This document shows, in pieces, positions 1 through 5,173 of a stretch of DNA of 10,240 nt. Made by a program: the position numbers and the translations under genes. This DNA comes from an uncultured Peptococcaceae bacterium (lineage in GTDB: Bacteria > Bacillota > Dehalobacteriia > UBA4068 > JAAVYR01): the NCBI GenBank assembly GCA_949739465.1, contig CATIYQ010000103.1, positions 1-10,240 of the forward strand, in the 5' to 3' direction. Within the stretch, counting starts at the first letter, position 1. Each line of letters opens with the position of its first letter. Below the pieces are notes generated by a model. The model saw only the letters and a list, made by a program, of their open reading frames with translations. It was not told where the DNA came from and searched no databases.

Positions 1-1053
1 CAATACGCCGCGGGAGTCTGCCGCCAAGAAGAAAATGGCGTTCGGCTGGGTGCCTTTGCCGGACATAACAGCGCCCGGAATGTATTCGATAGGATAAGCC
101 GCCCGGGTGTTTTTGCTTAATTTATCGTCATGATAATCTGCTACTCTGGTTTCCGGGTCTAAGATAACGTTTTCCAAAAGACTGCCAAAGCGAATGGCGT
201 CAAAGATTTGCGGTTCCCCTTCCCGTGTCAAGTCTAAACATTTGGCATAGCAACCCCCTTCAAAGTTGAAGATACCGTCTTGAGACCAGCCGTGTTCGTC
301 GTCACCGATGAGATGACGGTTGGGGTCAGCGGAAAGAGTAGTTTTCCCGGTGCCGGAAAGACCAAAGAAGAGCGCCGTGTCATTATCATCGCCCATGTTG
401 GCGGAGCAGTGCATGGGGCATACACCTTTTTCTGGTAAGAAGTAATTCATCAAAGTGAAGCAGGATTTTTTGATTTCACCAGGATAGCTGCTGCCACCGA
501 TGATGATTTTCTTTTCGTCGAAGTTTAAGATAACAAATACTTCGGAACGGGTACCGTCTACTTCCGGTACAGCCTGGAAACCGGGGCAAGCGATAACGGT
601 GAAGTTAGGCGCGAAAGCTGCCAGTTGTTCTGCAGTAGGGCGAATGAACATTTGGTGTACGAATAAGTTTTGCCAAGCGTATTCATTGATGACGCGAATA
701 TTTAAGCGGTGATTTTCGTCAGCGCCTACAAAGCCGTCAAACACGAAAACATCTTTCCCTGCTAAGTATGCTTCCAAGCGGTGAGATAATTTTTCGTAGG
801 TTTCTTTGTCGATGGGACGGTTCACTTCACCCCAGTCTACCTTATCATGGATAGCGGGACTATCGACGATGAAACGGTCCAAAGGAGAACGTCCGGAATA
901 TTTGCCTGTTTCTACTCTAAGCGCCCCGGTGCTGGAAAGCACAGCGTCTTCATGAGCAAGGGCGTATTCTACCAAAAGGGTAGGAGACAGGTTGCTGTAA
1001 ATGTTTTTTACATTGACGATGCCGGATTGAGCCAAATTTTCTCTGGTTACCAT
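1..1053 (-). CDS. pckA: Phosphoenolpyruvate carboxykinase (ATP), N-terminal 351 codons; gene runs off the left edge
   Basis: ATP-type PEP carboxykinase interconverts oxaloacetate + ATP and PEP + CO2 + ADP in the cytosol, at the branch between the TCA arm and gluconeogenesis or anaplerosis. The reverse-strand frame stays open from the ATG at 1053 to the edge, giving 351 of the roughly 530 residues usual for the family. Landmarks match the E. coli enzyme with a constant offset: R55 in KYSGRSP (substrate Arg), Y190 and K196 in SSYPGEIKK, H215 in MHCSAN (metal ligand), the P-loop GLSGTGKTTL at 231-240, and GDDEHGW at 250-256 with metal-binding D252. Every catalytic residue expected in this part is present. 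The start is supported by GGAGGTAAC about 8 bases upstream. The C-terminal third, with the adenine-binding segment, lies outside the window. Which direction the enzyme runs in this host cannot be told from sequence; CO2 fixation to oxaloacetate is common in anaerobes. Confidence 0.97.
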   Translation of the reverse strand, partial: MVTRENLAQSGIVNVKNIYSNLSPTLLVEYALAHEDAVLSSTGALRVETGKYSGRSPLDRFIVDSPAIHDKVDWGEVNRPIDKETYEKLSHRLEAYLAGKDVFVFDGFVGADENHRLNIRVINEYAWQNLFVHQMFIRPTAEQLAAFAPNFTVIACPGFQAVPEVDGTRSEVFVILNFDEKKIIIGGSSYPGEIKKSCFTLMNYFLPEKGVCPMHCSANMGDDNDTALFFGLSGTGKTTLSADPNRHLIGDDEHGWSQDGIFNFEGGCYAKCLDLTREGEPQIFDAIRFGSLLENVILDPETRVADYHDDKLSKNTRAAYPIEYIPGAVMSGKGTQPNAIFFLAADSRGVL

Positions 1054-1118
1054 AACAAACGTTACCTCCAAAAACAATTTATTTTATTTGTTTTTTTATA
1101 GAAAAAAGATAATAATAT

Positions 1119-1169
1119 GAAAAAATCTGTCTCACCGAAAAAATGCTATTATTTTTTGCAGTAAGGCAG
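1119..1169 (-). terminator. Terminator-like hairpin in the pckA leader (possible attenuator)
   Basis: On the minus strand, arm 1169-1151 pairs with arm 1144-1127 around a 6-base loop (1150-1145). The helix has about 18 positions, with one C-A mismatch, two G-U wobbles and one bulged C. A run of six U follows at 1125-1120. This is the shape of an intrinsic terminator. It sits between the likely pckA promoter and the pckA start, so it either attenuates pckA or ends read-through from the upstream gene. Confidence 0.6.
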
Positions 1170-1189
1170 AATCTTTTCTTACTAATTAA

Positions 1190-1217
1190 ATTATAATCCA
1201 TTTCCTCGGATTGGCAA
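1190..1217 (-). promoter_or_regulatory. Likely sigma-A-type promoter for pckA
   Basis: The minus strand reads TTGCCA (1217-1212), a 16-base spacer, then a perfect TATAAT (1195-1190). The predicted start of transcription is near 1183, which leaves a leader of about 130 bases before the pckA ATG. That is longer than needed for translation and contains the terminator-like hairpin. Confidence 0.65.
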
Positions 1218-1265
1218 GAGAAAATTACATTTTTCCCCTTTTCTCTTATTTCCCATTATTCTCCA

Positions 1266-2027
1266 TTAAGCAAAAAGCCTGCCGTTGGTTTCCTCGGGAA
1301 AGATGGGCGGTATCTGAGACAGATTCCAGATAAAATTCACGGCAGGAATAACCAAAGGATTCCCCTTCTCTGCCAGCTGATTCAAGAGGAACAATGCCCC
1401 CGTCTTTTGCGGTAAATCAATATGCAGCCGCAAGGTGGAACGTCCTGTATCCCTGTATTCTTTCTTTGCCACAGCAACGCGCCAGGGCGATATAGTATGG
1501 CTGCTATCCGTATCAAAAATAACTTCCAGCTGCAACGGCTCTCTGTCCAGCACATCAACAAGGACGCGTTCCTCCGGCGTGAAATCCTTGTCCCGAAAGA
1601 TCGCATTGTCGTCCCGATGAAAGGCGGTAACAGGCGTTTGCAAAATATAGGCAATAGCGGGAAAAAACAGTTTTAACAACGCCCTCTGCCGCAGCCAGAG
1701 AAAATAAGCGTCCTCTCCATGACGCCGTCTGCCTGAAGCGTCCCGATATGCTTCTATAATATGACTCCGACAAAGAGATTGATAAAGACCGGCAATTTCC
1801 TCCCCGATAAAATCGTGGACGGACTCTGGTCGCAGCATATTAGGTAATATCTCATATATCTGCCAGACCATTTCCCCCAGGCGGGCATGAAGCCGCTGCA
1901 AATAAATATGGTCGATGTCGGCGATAATATCGTCCCCCTGCCAAAAAGCGGCGGACTGTTCTGTTGGTGGAATCAGGTCTTGTGGTTCTGTCCGTTTTGT
2001 CAGTAACGTGGTTTTAGAGAAATTCAT
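1266..2027 (-). CDS. Hypothetical protein, 253 aa, family not recognised
   Basis: This is an open frame of 253 residues with a good ribosome site (GAGGGTGA, about 6-7 bases before the ATG at 2027). I do not recognise the family. The protein looks soluble and cytosolic: there is no signal peptide and no clear membrane helix. The N-terminal half is rich in predicted helix with many Arg, His and Glu residues, including a basic patch SGRRRHGED. The C-terminal half has alternating hydrophobic segments such as PLQLEVIFDTD and STLRLHIDLP that look like beta strands. Only one Cys is evident, so a zinc-binding role is unlikely. The gene lies upstream of pckA on the same strand, but a separate promoter between them argues against a simple operon. 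Overlapping frames in this interval are its shadows. Confidence 0.75.
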   Translation of the reverse strand: MNFSKTTLLTKRTEPQDLIPPTEQSAAFWQGDDIIADIDHIYLQRLHARLGEMVWQIYEILPNMLRPESVHDFIGEEIAGLYQSLCRSHIIEAYRDASGRRRHGEDAYFLWLRQRALLKLFFPAIAYILQTPVTAFHRDDNAIFRDKDFTPEERVLVDVLDREPLQLEVIFDTDSSHTISPWRVAVAKKEYRDTGRSTLRLHIDLPQKTGALFLLNQLAEKGNPLVIPAVNFIWNLSQIPPIFPEETNGRLFA

Positions 2028-2415
2028 TCTGTCACCCTCTTATCATGATGCTTTTCTTATCTGCTTGTTTTTATTTTAGCACGGGGCATTTCGGCAATGA
2101 ATGGAGAATTTTGACAAAAAATTCGACAGATTCTGACCTTTCTTTTTGCCGTCTTTCCCTTTCCCTCCTGCAAAAAGATATGACAAGTAAAATTTGCAGA
2201 AATTTTGCTGATTGTCCGGAAAAACTTTTCCCCTTATTCAATAAATTTTCGACAGTAGATTCATAGCTTAAGCTGGCGTTTTCTCATTTCCTGAAAAACA
2301 GCCTAGCTTTTTGTCGAAAAGATATTGTAGTTTTGAAAAGGAAAAAGAGAGAAAAAGTAAAATATATATAGCAGAAGAAAAAATGGTAAAACAAAAAGGG
2401 GAAGTGAGAAAAAAC
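2028..2415. other. 388-base divergent intergenic region with several plus-strand hairpins
   Basis: No convincing gene is present. On the minus strand, TGCTAAAAT (-10 at 2078-2073, extended TGn type) could serve the 253-aa gene; its -35 is poor. On the plus strand I see hairpins at 2182-2216 (GACAA/TTGTC enclosing AAAATTT/AAATTTT, loop GCAG) and 2218-2231 (GGAAA/TTTCC), and a terminator-like hairpin at 2270-2312. A weak promoter candidate for the downstream gene is TTGAAA (2333-2338), 19 bases, TAAAAT (2358-2363). Confidence 0.5.
2270..2312 (+). terminator. Terminator-like hairpin upstream of the holin-like gene
   Basis: AAGCT-GGC-GTTTTC (2270-2283) pairs with GAAAAAC-A-GCC-T-AGCTT (2293-2309), with small bulges and a 9-base loop. 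The 3' side runs into TTTTT (2308-2312). No plus-strand gene ends just before it, so it may end a short leader or small RNA, or act as an attenuator. Confidence 0.4.
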
Positions 2416-2787
2416 ATGAGTGCATTTGCCTGGAGACTCCTAATCAATGTGATTGGGATAGGCTTAAGTTTTTGTGTGTTGCCGGATGCGGACGGGGCAA
2501 GTTTTGCCGGTATGTTCCTGGCGGCGCTTCTTTTTGGAGTAATAAATGGATTGCTGTTACCATTTTTCCTTCTGGCGAAAAGACGGTTAGATTCCGCAGA
2601 TAATATTTTCATATTTTTTGCCATATCCTGTCTGTTGGACGGCGTCTTGCTCATCGTAGCAAAGGCAACCATCAAAGGCTTTGCAGTGTCCGGCTTCGCT
2701 TATATGGTAACGCTCATTTTGCTTATGTCGGCGGTAAACACTGTCAGCTCTTGGTTGAAAATCCCTGAGAAAAAAAAGAACGGTTAA
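2416..2787 (+). CDS. Small four-helix membrane protein, phage-holin-4_2 / DUF360-like (YvlD-type)
   Basis: This 123-residue integral membrane protein has four hydrophobic segments, at roughly 5-22, 27-52, 61-80 and 86-112. The pattern RLLIN...VLP...FLAALLFGVINGLLLP, then a second unit ending in a Ser-Trp-Leu-like segment (VSSWLK), matches the family annotated as phage holin family 4 superfamily IV (PF04020). Members are widespread, mostly chromosomal, and mostly of unknown function; the holin name is historical and does not imply lysis. I chose the ATG at 2416 because GGGGAAGTGAG lies about 6 bases upstream and the length fits the family. An in-frame ATG at 2311 would add a charged 35-residue extension and overlaps the terminator-like hairpin. 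The gene is apparently monocistronic: the next strong terminator is at 2931-2979. Confidence 0.8.
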   Translation: MSAFAWRLLINVIGIGLSFCVLPDADGASFAGMFLAALLFGVINGLLLPFFLLAKRRLDSADNIFIFFAISCLLDGVLLIVAKATIKGFAVSGFAYMVTLILLMSAVNTVSSWLKIPEKKKNG

Positions 2788-2930
2788 CCAACCAAATCTT
2801 TCCCTGATAACTTTTTTGTTTACCAATCAAACAAGTGCATTTCTAAAATATTTCTTTCGCAAAGATATTTCGGAAAACAGGAAAAGAATAATGAAAACGT
2901 GAAAATCCATCAATGCTAACTTACTCCCCA

Positions 2931-2979
2931 AAAGAAAAGGAACTGTTTCAAAAGAACAGTTCCTTTTCTTTCTTTTGCC
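2931..2979 (+). terminator. Strong intrinsic terminator after the holin-like gene
   Basis: A perfect 17-bp stem pairs 2931-2947 with 2955-2971 around a 7-base loop, with the core GGAACTGTT/AACAGTTCC. The 3' arm and flank are T-rich. The A-rich 5' arm means it could also act on the opposite strand. Confidence 0.85.
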
Positions 2980-3154
2980 TACTTAGAAAAATGCGAAAAA
3001 TCCTAAGGTGTTACGGAGTACCTCTGACAGTAGGGCAAGTGCGGATAGGTACTTTGGGATTGTTTCTTCGTTCTTTTTCAAAAAAATATTTTTCTTTGTT
3101 TTCTCTCAAAGCCGTTTTAACAGCAAATATCTATCTCATAGCTGGACTTTTTCT

Positions 3155-3184
3155 CACGCTGACAGCGTGTTTTCTTTTTTCTTT
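3155..3184 (+). terminator. Short terminator-like hairpin in the leader of the 3228 gene
   Basis: CACGCT (3155-3160) and AGCGTG (3164-3169) form a 6-bp stem with a 3-base loop. A T-rich tract, TTTTCTTTTTTCTTT, follows directly. It ends about 45 bases before the ATG at 3228. It may be an attenuator, or the end of a short upstream transcript. Confidence 0.45.
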
Positions 3185-3227
3185 CCATGAAATAAGATAA
3201 AAAAAGAAATAACACGGAGGCGTTCTT

Positions 3228-3509
3228 ATGGCAAAAAGAAACAAGGAAATTCAATACGAAAAAATAATGAAAGCGGAATTGCAAAGAATATTAACAGGTA
3301 GACTCAACCAACTTTGCCAAGAGCAGCATTTGACCTTACAACAATTGGCAGTAAAGTCTGGTGTTTCAATATTCACTTTAAGGAAGTTATCCCAGGGAAA
3401 ACATTGCAATATCAACTCCAAAACGATGCTAAAGTTAAGCCGCGCTTTCTGCATAACTCCCAGTCAGCTTTTTGATGAAAACCTCCTCATATCCGACAAC
3501 AAAGAGTGA
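3228..3509 (+). CDS. XRE (Cro/CI-type) helix-turn-helix regulator, 93 aa
   Basis: This small DNA-binding protein is likely a transcription repressor or activator. The helix-turn-helix occupies roughly residues 24-82: LTLQQLAVKSGVSIFTLRKL carries the turn and recognition helix, and a closing segment (LKLSRAFCITPSQLF) is typical of the XRE fold. A charged N-terminal helix of about 20 residues precedes it. There is no second domain, so it is a single-domain regulator like those of phages, integrative elements and toxin-antitoxin loci. CGGAGG lies 7 bases before the ATG at 3228, a strong ribosome site. The next gene starts 13 bases after the stop, so the two are probably co-transcribed. The leader carries a terminator-like hairpin. 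Its target is unknown; autoregulation would be usual for the family. Confidence 0.85.
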   Translation: MAKRNKEIQYEKIMKAELQRILTGRLNQLCQEQHLTLQQLAVKSGVSIFTLRKLSQGKHCNINSKTMLKLSRAFCITPSQLFDENLLISDNKE

Positions 3510-3522
3510 AGGAGTGTATATC

Positions 3523-3765
3523 ATGAAGAAAAAGGATATTCAAAAGCTGAAACAAGAGCTAGAGCCATTTCCCCCTAAGATGCAGGACGCATTTTGGCAA
3601 ATGATAGCCAATATCAATGTGGCAAAAGAATTATGCAAAGGACCAAAAATGTCTGAAGATAAAATAGAATTGTTTAGCCAAAAAGCATTGGAGCAGGAAG
3701 ACTATCTTACCTTTTGGCTTATCTACTATAAAAAGATAACAGACCAACATAAGCATTCCAAATAA
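3523..3765 (+). CDS. Hypothetical 80-aa helical protein, partner gene of the XRE regulator
   Basis: I do not recognise this family. The protein is small, charged and apparently all-helical, with a Lys-rich N-terminus, a segment FPPKMQDAFWQMIANI, and a tyrosine-rich C-terminal helix (TFWLIYYKKI). There is no signal peptide or membrane segment. The ATG at 3523 is preferred because GAAGGAG (3508-3514) lies 8 bases upstream. An in-frame ATG at 3472 lies inside the preceding gene and has no comparable site. The TAA stop abuts a terminator, so this gene ends a two-gene unit with the XRE regulator. The Pro-rich turn followed by an amphipathic helix loosely resembles the C-terminal motif of the two XRE proteins downstream, but that similarity is weak. 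A toxin, antitoxin or regulator accessory role would be a guess. Confidence 0.7.
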   Translation: MKKKDIQKLKQELEPFPPKMQDAFWQMIANINVAKELCKGPKMSEDKIELFSQKALEQEDYLTFWLIYYKKITDQHKHSK

Positions 3766-3792
3766 AAAAGGACTGCAAATGCAGTCCTTTTC
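3764..3792 (+). terminator. Intrinsic terminator of the 3228-3765 unit
   Basis: AAAAGGACTGC (3766-3776) pairs with GCAGTCCTTTT (3781-3791) around a 4-base loop, starting at the TAA of the upstream gene. The 3' arm ends in TTTTC. The A/T-rich base of the stem would permit function on both strands. Confidence 0.8.
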
Positions 3793-3797
3793 TAATT

Positions 3798-3932
3798 CTG
3801 AGCGAAGCGAAGGTTCTTTCCCAAATTCATCGGGGAGCCGCCGCCTGTTTGCCGAGGGGAGAGAAACGTTGTGGCGAGGCTGCTCACTAGGGCAACCAGG
3901 CGGCAGTTTTGGTTCTTTTCGTAAAAGAACAA
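3798..3932. repeat. GC-rich REP-like intergenic hairpin element
   Basis: A GC-rich island stands in otherwise AT-rich DNA. GCCGCCTGTTTGCC (3840-3853) and GGCAACCAGGCGGC (3891-3904) are inverted copies matching at 13 of 14 positions. A second perfect hairpin, GTTCTTTT-cgt-AAAAGAAC, follows at 3912-3930. The left flank CTGAGCGAAGCGAAGG resembles motifs I recall from dispersed intergenic repeats in other bacteria. The open frame through it has no ribosome site and a Ser/Gly/Arg-rich translation. Copy number elsewhere in the genome cannot be judged here. Confidence 0.55.
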
Positions 3933-3999
3933 GAAATCCTCCAATATCTTTTTCATCTACAGTTAATGCAATAAATAATTACTTCATTACGAATTTTTC

Positions 4000-4034
4000 C
4001 TATAGCAAGTAGACTATAAGTGAATTAACTATAG
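4000..4034. promoter_or_regulatory. Three spaced CTATA boxes, possible operator before the XRE pair
   Basis: CTATAG (4000-4005), CTATAA (4014-4019) and CTATAG (4029-4034) are spaced 14 and 15 bases apart, directly before the ribosome site of the 4052 gene. The last two form an imperfect inverted repeat (CTATAaGT / AACTATAG). Such sites fit an XRE dimer controlling its own operon, but one of them could simply be a -10 element. Confidence 0.35.
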
Positions 4035-4051
4035 AGGCGGTAATAAAAATC

Positions 4052-4393
4052 ATGGATATGGTCGCCATTGGTCAAAGAATAAAAGAAACAAGAAAAAAGA
4101 ACCAAATGACAATCGCACAATTATGCGAAGAATTGAACATAAACGACAATTATTGGTACGGTATTGAGCAGGGCAGGGTAAAAATCGGTCTGGTAACTTT
4201 GATTAAATTCTTAAATATTTTCAAAGTAAACGCCAATAGCATATTGCTGGGCAGCGATGCGCCTGAAGAACAAGAGTACATAAACGCCTTAAAACCGTTT
4301 CAGTCAGATATTCATAAGCTAACGCCTAATGAGTTAAAAAATCTATCTGATATTATCTCCACCTACATTAACAATGTAGCAAAACAGGATTAG
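4052..4393 (+). CDS. XRE-family regulator 1 of a tandem pair, 113 aa
   Basis: This is a probable DNA-binding regulator. Residues 6-66 form a Cro/CI-type helix-turn-helix: IGQRIKETRKKNQMTIAQLC, then ELNINDNYWYGIEQGR as turn and recognition helix, then a scaffold helix and the closing VNANSILLG typical of XRE proteins. A C-terminal extension carries LTPNELKNLSDIISTYI (90-106), a Pro-turn plus amphipathic helix of the sort used for dimerisation. The ribosome site AGAGGCGG lies about 11 bases upstream of the ATG at 4052. An ATG two codons in is a possible alternative start. The stop is 11 bases from the next XRE gene, so the two are co-transcribed. The protein is a diverged paralogue-like partner of the 4405 product. 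Base composition is AT-rich compared with the trk genes, which may signal acquisition. Confidence 0.85.
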   Translation: MDMVAIGQRIKETRKKNQMTIAQLCEELNINDNYWYGIEQGRVKIGLVTLIKFLNIFKVNANSILLGSDAPEEQEYINALKPFQSDIHKLTPNELKNLSDIISTYINNVAKQD

Positions 4394-4404
4394 GGGAAAA
4401 CATA

Positions 4405-4779
4405 ATGGCAAAAAACTATTTTGATACCAAGGCATTTGGAGAGCGGCTAAAGGCAGAGCGAGTAAAAAAAGGGTTACTGGTAAAAGATTTAGCGGCATTA
4501 GCAGGTCTTACTAGCACCACTATTGTTTTACTGGAAAACGGCAAACGAGTGCCGACCTTATCTAACTTTATGAAGTTATTAGAGACATTACATATTCCAG
4601 CTGACGCTTTGCTAATGGACAGCTTATATGCTGACTACCCTCTGGTATTACAAGAAATCAACGCCAAGATGGCTGACCTACCGGAAAATCACATTGCAGT
4701 ATTAGCTGACTTAATAGATACCTATTTGCAAAGCACACTGATTAACCGCATAGATGAGATAGATGAGGAGGAATTCTAA
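4405..4779 (+). CDS. XRE-family regulator 2 of a tandem pair, 124 aa
   Basis: The helix-turn-helix lies at about residues 11-70: FGERLKAERVKKGLLVKDLA, then the GLTSTTIVLLENGKRVPTL segment with the conserved E-x-G-x-R-x-P pattern of the XRE family, then IPADALLM. The C-terminal part has LPENHIAVLADLIDTYL (92-108), matching LTPNELKNLSDIISTYI of the preceding gene in spacing and hydrophobic pattern, so both share a domain plan. The protein ends in an acidic tail (DEIDEEEF). The DNA of that tail doubles as GAGGAGG (4765-4771), the ribosome site of the next gene. Its TAA overlaps the next ATG by one base (TAATG), which implies translational coupling. AGGGG about 8 bases before the ATG at 4405 supports the start. 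It likely regulates its own operon; the target is unknown. Confidence 0.87.
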   Translation: MAKNYFDTKAFGERLKAERVKKGLLVKDLAALAGLTSTTIVLLENGKRVPTLSNFMKLLETLHIPADALLMDSLYADYPLVLQEINAKMADLPENHIAVLADLIDTYLQSTLINRIDEIDEEEF

Positions 4780-5171
4780 TGAACCAGGAAGATGTACTTA
4801 CCAAAATCTTAACTAAATTAGATACCATTGAAAGCGATATGGCAAATGTTAAAAATGATATTGTCGGCATGAAAGACGATATTGTCGGCATGAAAGACGA
4901 TATTGTCAGCATGAAAGACGATATTGTCAGCATGAAAGACGATATTGTTTCTCTAAAAACAGATATGAGTGAAGTAAAGGAAGATGTCCAATCCACCCGT
5001 CAAATCGTGGCTCGTATGGAAGTTGAACATGGTAAAAAATTAGATGTACTCTTTGACGCTGACATCCGAGACCATGAAAAGATTGTAGAAGATATATTGC
5101 CTCGTTTGGACAAGCATGACCAGCAAATAGATACGCTAGAACAACATGTTGTTTCCCTGAAAAGAGCATAA
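4779..5171 (+). CDS. Coiled-coil protein with tandem 7-residue repeats, 130 aa
   Basis: This is a highly charged, probably elongated cytosolic protein. From about residue 19 to 67 it is a run of heptads of the form D-D-I-V-x-M-K, with I and M at the a and d positions, as in a parallel coiled coil. The heptads at 26-60 are nearly identical: NDIVGMK, DDIVGMK, DDIVSMK twice, DDIVSLK. The C-terminal part (about 76-130) departs from the strict repeat, with KKLDVLFDADIRDHEKI and a final helix DQQIDTLEQHVVSLK. From memory, small proteins with this plan (variable heptads, then an LFD-type segment, then a terminal helix) recur in Firmicutes as hypotheticals; no function is established that I know of. 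The start overlaps the stop of the XRE gene by one base and has GAGGAGG upstream, so it is translationally coupled. A strong convergent terminator follows immediately. Confidence 0.85.
   Translation: MNQEDVLTKILTKLDTIESDMANVKNDIVGMKDDIVGMKDDIVSMKDDIVSMKDDIVSLKTDMSEVKEDVQSTRQIVARMEVEHGKKLDVLFDADIRDHEKIVEDILPRLDKHDQQIDTLEQHVVSLKRA
4857..4961 (+). repeat. 21-bp tandem repeat, four near-identical units plus a degenerate fifth
   Basis: Units lie at 4857-4877, 4878-4898, 4899-4919 and 4920-4940, each beginning GATATTGTC and ending CATGAAAGAC. Units 1 and 2 are identical, units 3 and 4 are identical, and the pairs differ by one base (GGC versus AGC). A diverged unit follows at 4941-4961. Each unit encodes one coiled-coil heptad, so gain or loss keeps the reading frame. 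Confidence 0.95.
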
Positions 5172-5173
5172 AG

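Larger units (their letters stand above)
2788..3227. other. 440-base intergenic region: terminator, hairpin repeat-like segment, leader
   Basis: This stretch holds a strong terminator (2931-2979), a REP-like inverted repeat (AGTACCT 3017-3023 with AGGTACT 3047-3053), and a short terminator-like hairpin (3155-3184) before the next gene. Weak AT hairpins also occur near 2816-2834 and 2845-2870. Open frames that cover it lack ribosome sites and are low-complexity Phe/Ser/Leu translations of T-rich DNA, so I see no gene. Confidence 0.6.

Noticed and set aside
847..1101. 84-aa plus-strand open frame over the pckA start
   Set aside because: It is antisense to the conserved N-terminus of pckA and has no ribosome site.
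2045..2266. 73-aa plus-strand open frame in the divergent gap
   Set aside because: No ribosome site, low-complexity composition, and it overlaps the likely promoter of the 253-aa gene.
2311..2415. Longer start for the holin-like membrane protein
   Set aside because: It would begin in a terminator U-tract, has no ribosome site, and would add a charged extension not usual in the family.
2416..2787. Phage lysis holin, implying a prophage
   Set aside because: The family name is historical; there is no endolysin, integrase or other phage gene in the window.
2913..3200. 95-aa open frame after the holin-like gene
   Set aside because: It spans a terminator and two further hairpins, lacks a ribosome site, and is a Phe/Leu/Ser translation of T-rich DNA.
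3472..3522. Longer start for the 80-aa protein
   Set aside because: It overlaps the upstream XRE coding region; the internal ATG at 3523 has a clear GAAGGAG at good spacing.
3779..4012. 77-aa open frame through the GC-rich hairpin element
   Set aside because: It has no ribosome site, starts inside a terminator stem, and its Ser/Gly/Arg-rich translation reflects the repeat.
4857..4961. CRISPR-like array from regularly spaced repeats
   Set aside because: The units are contiguous 21-mers without spacers and lie in frame inside a coding gene as coiled-coil heptads.
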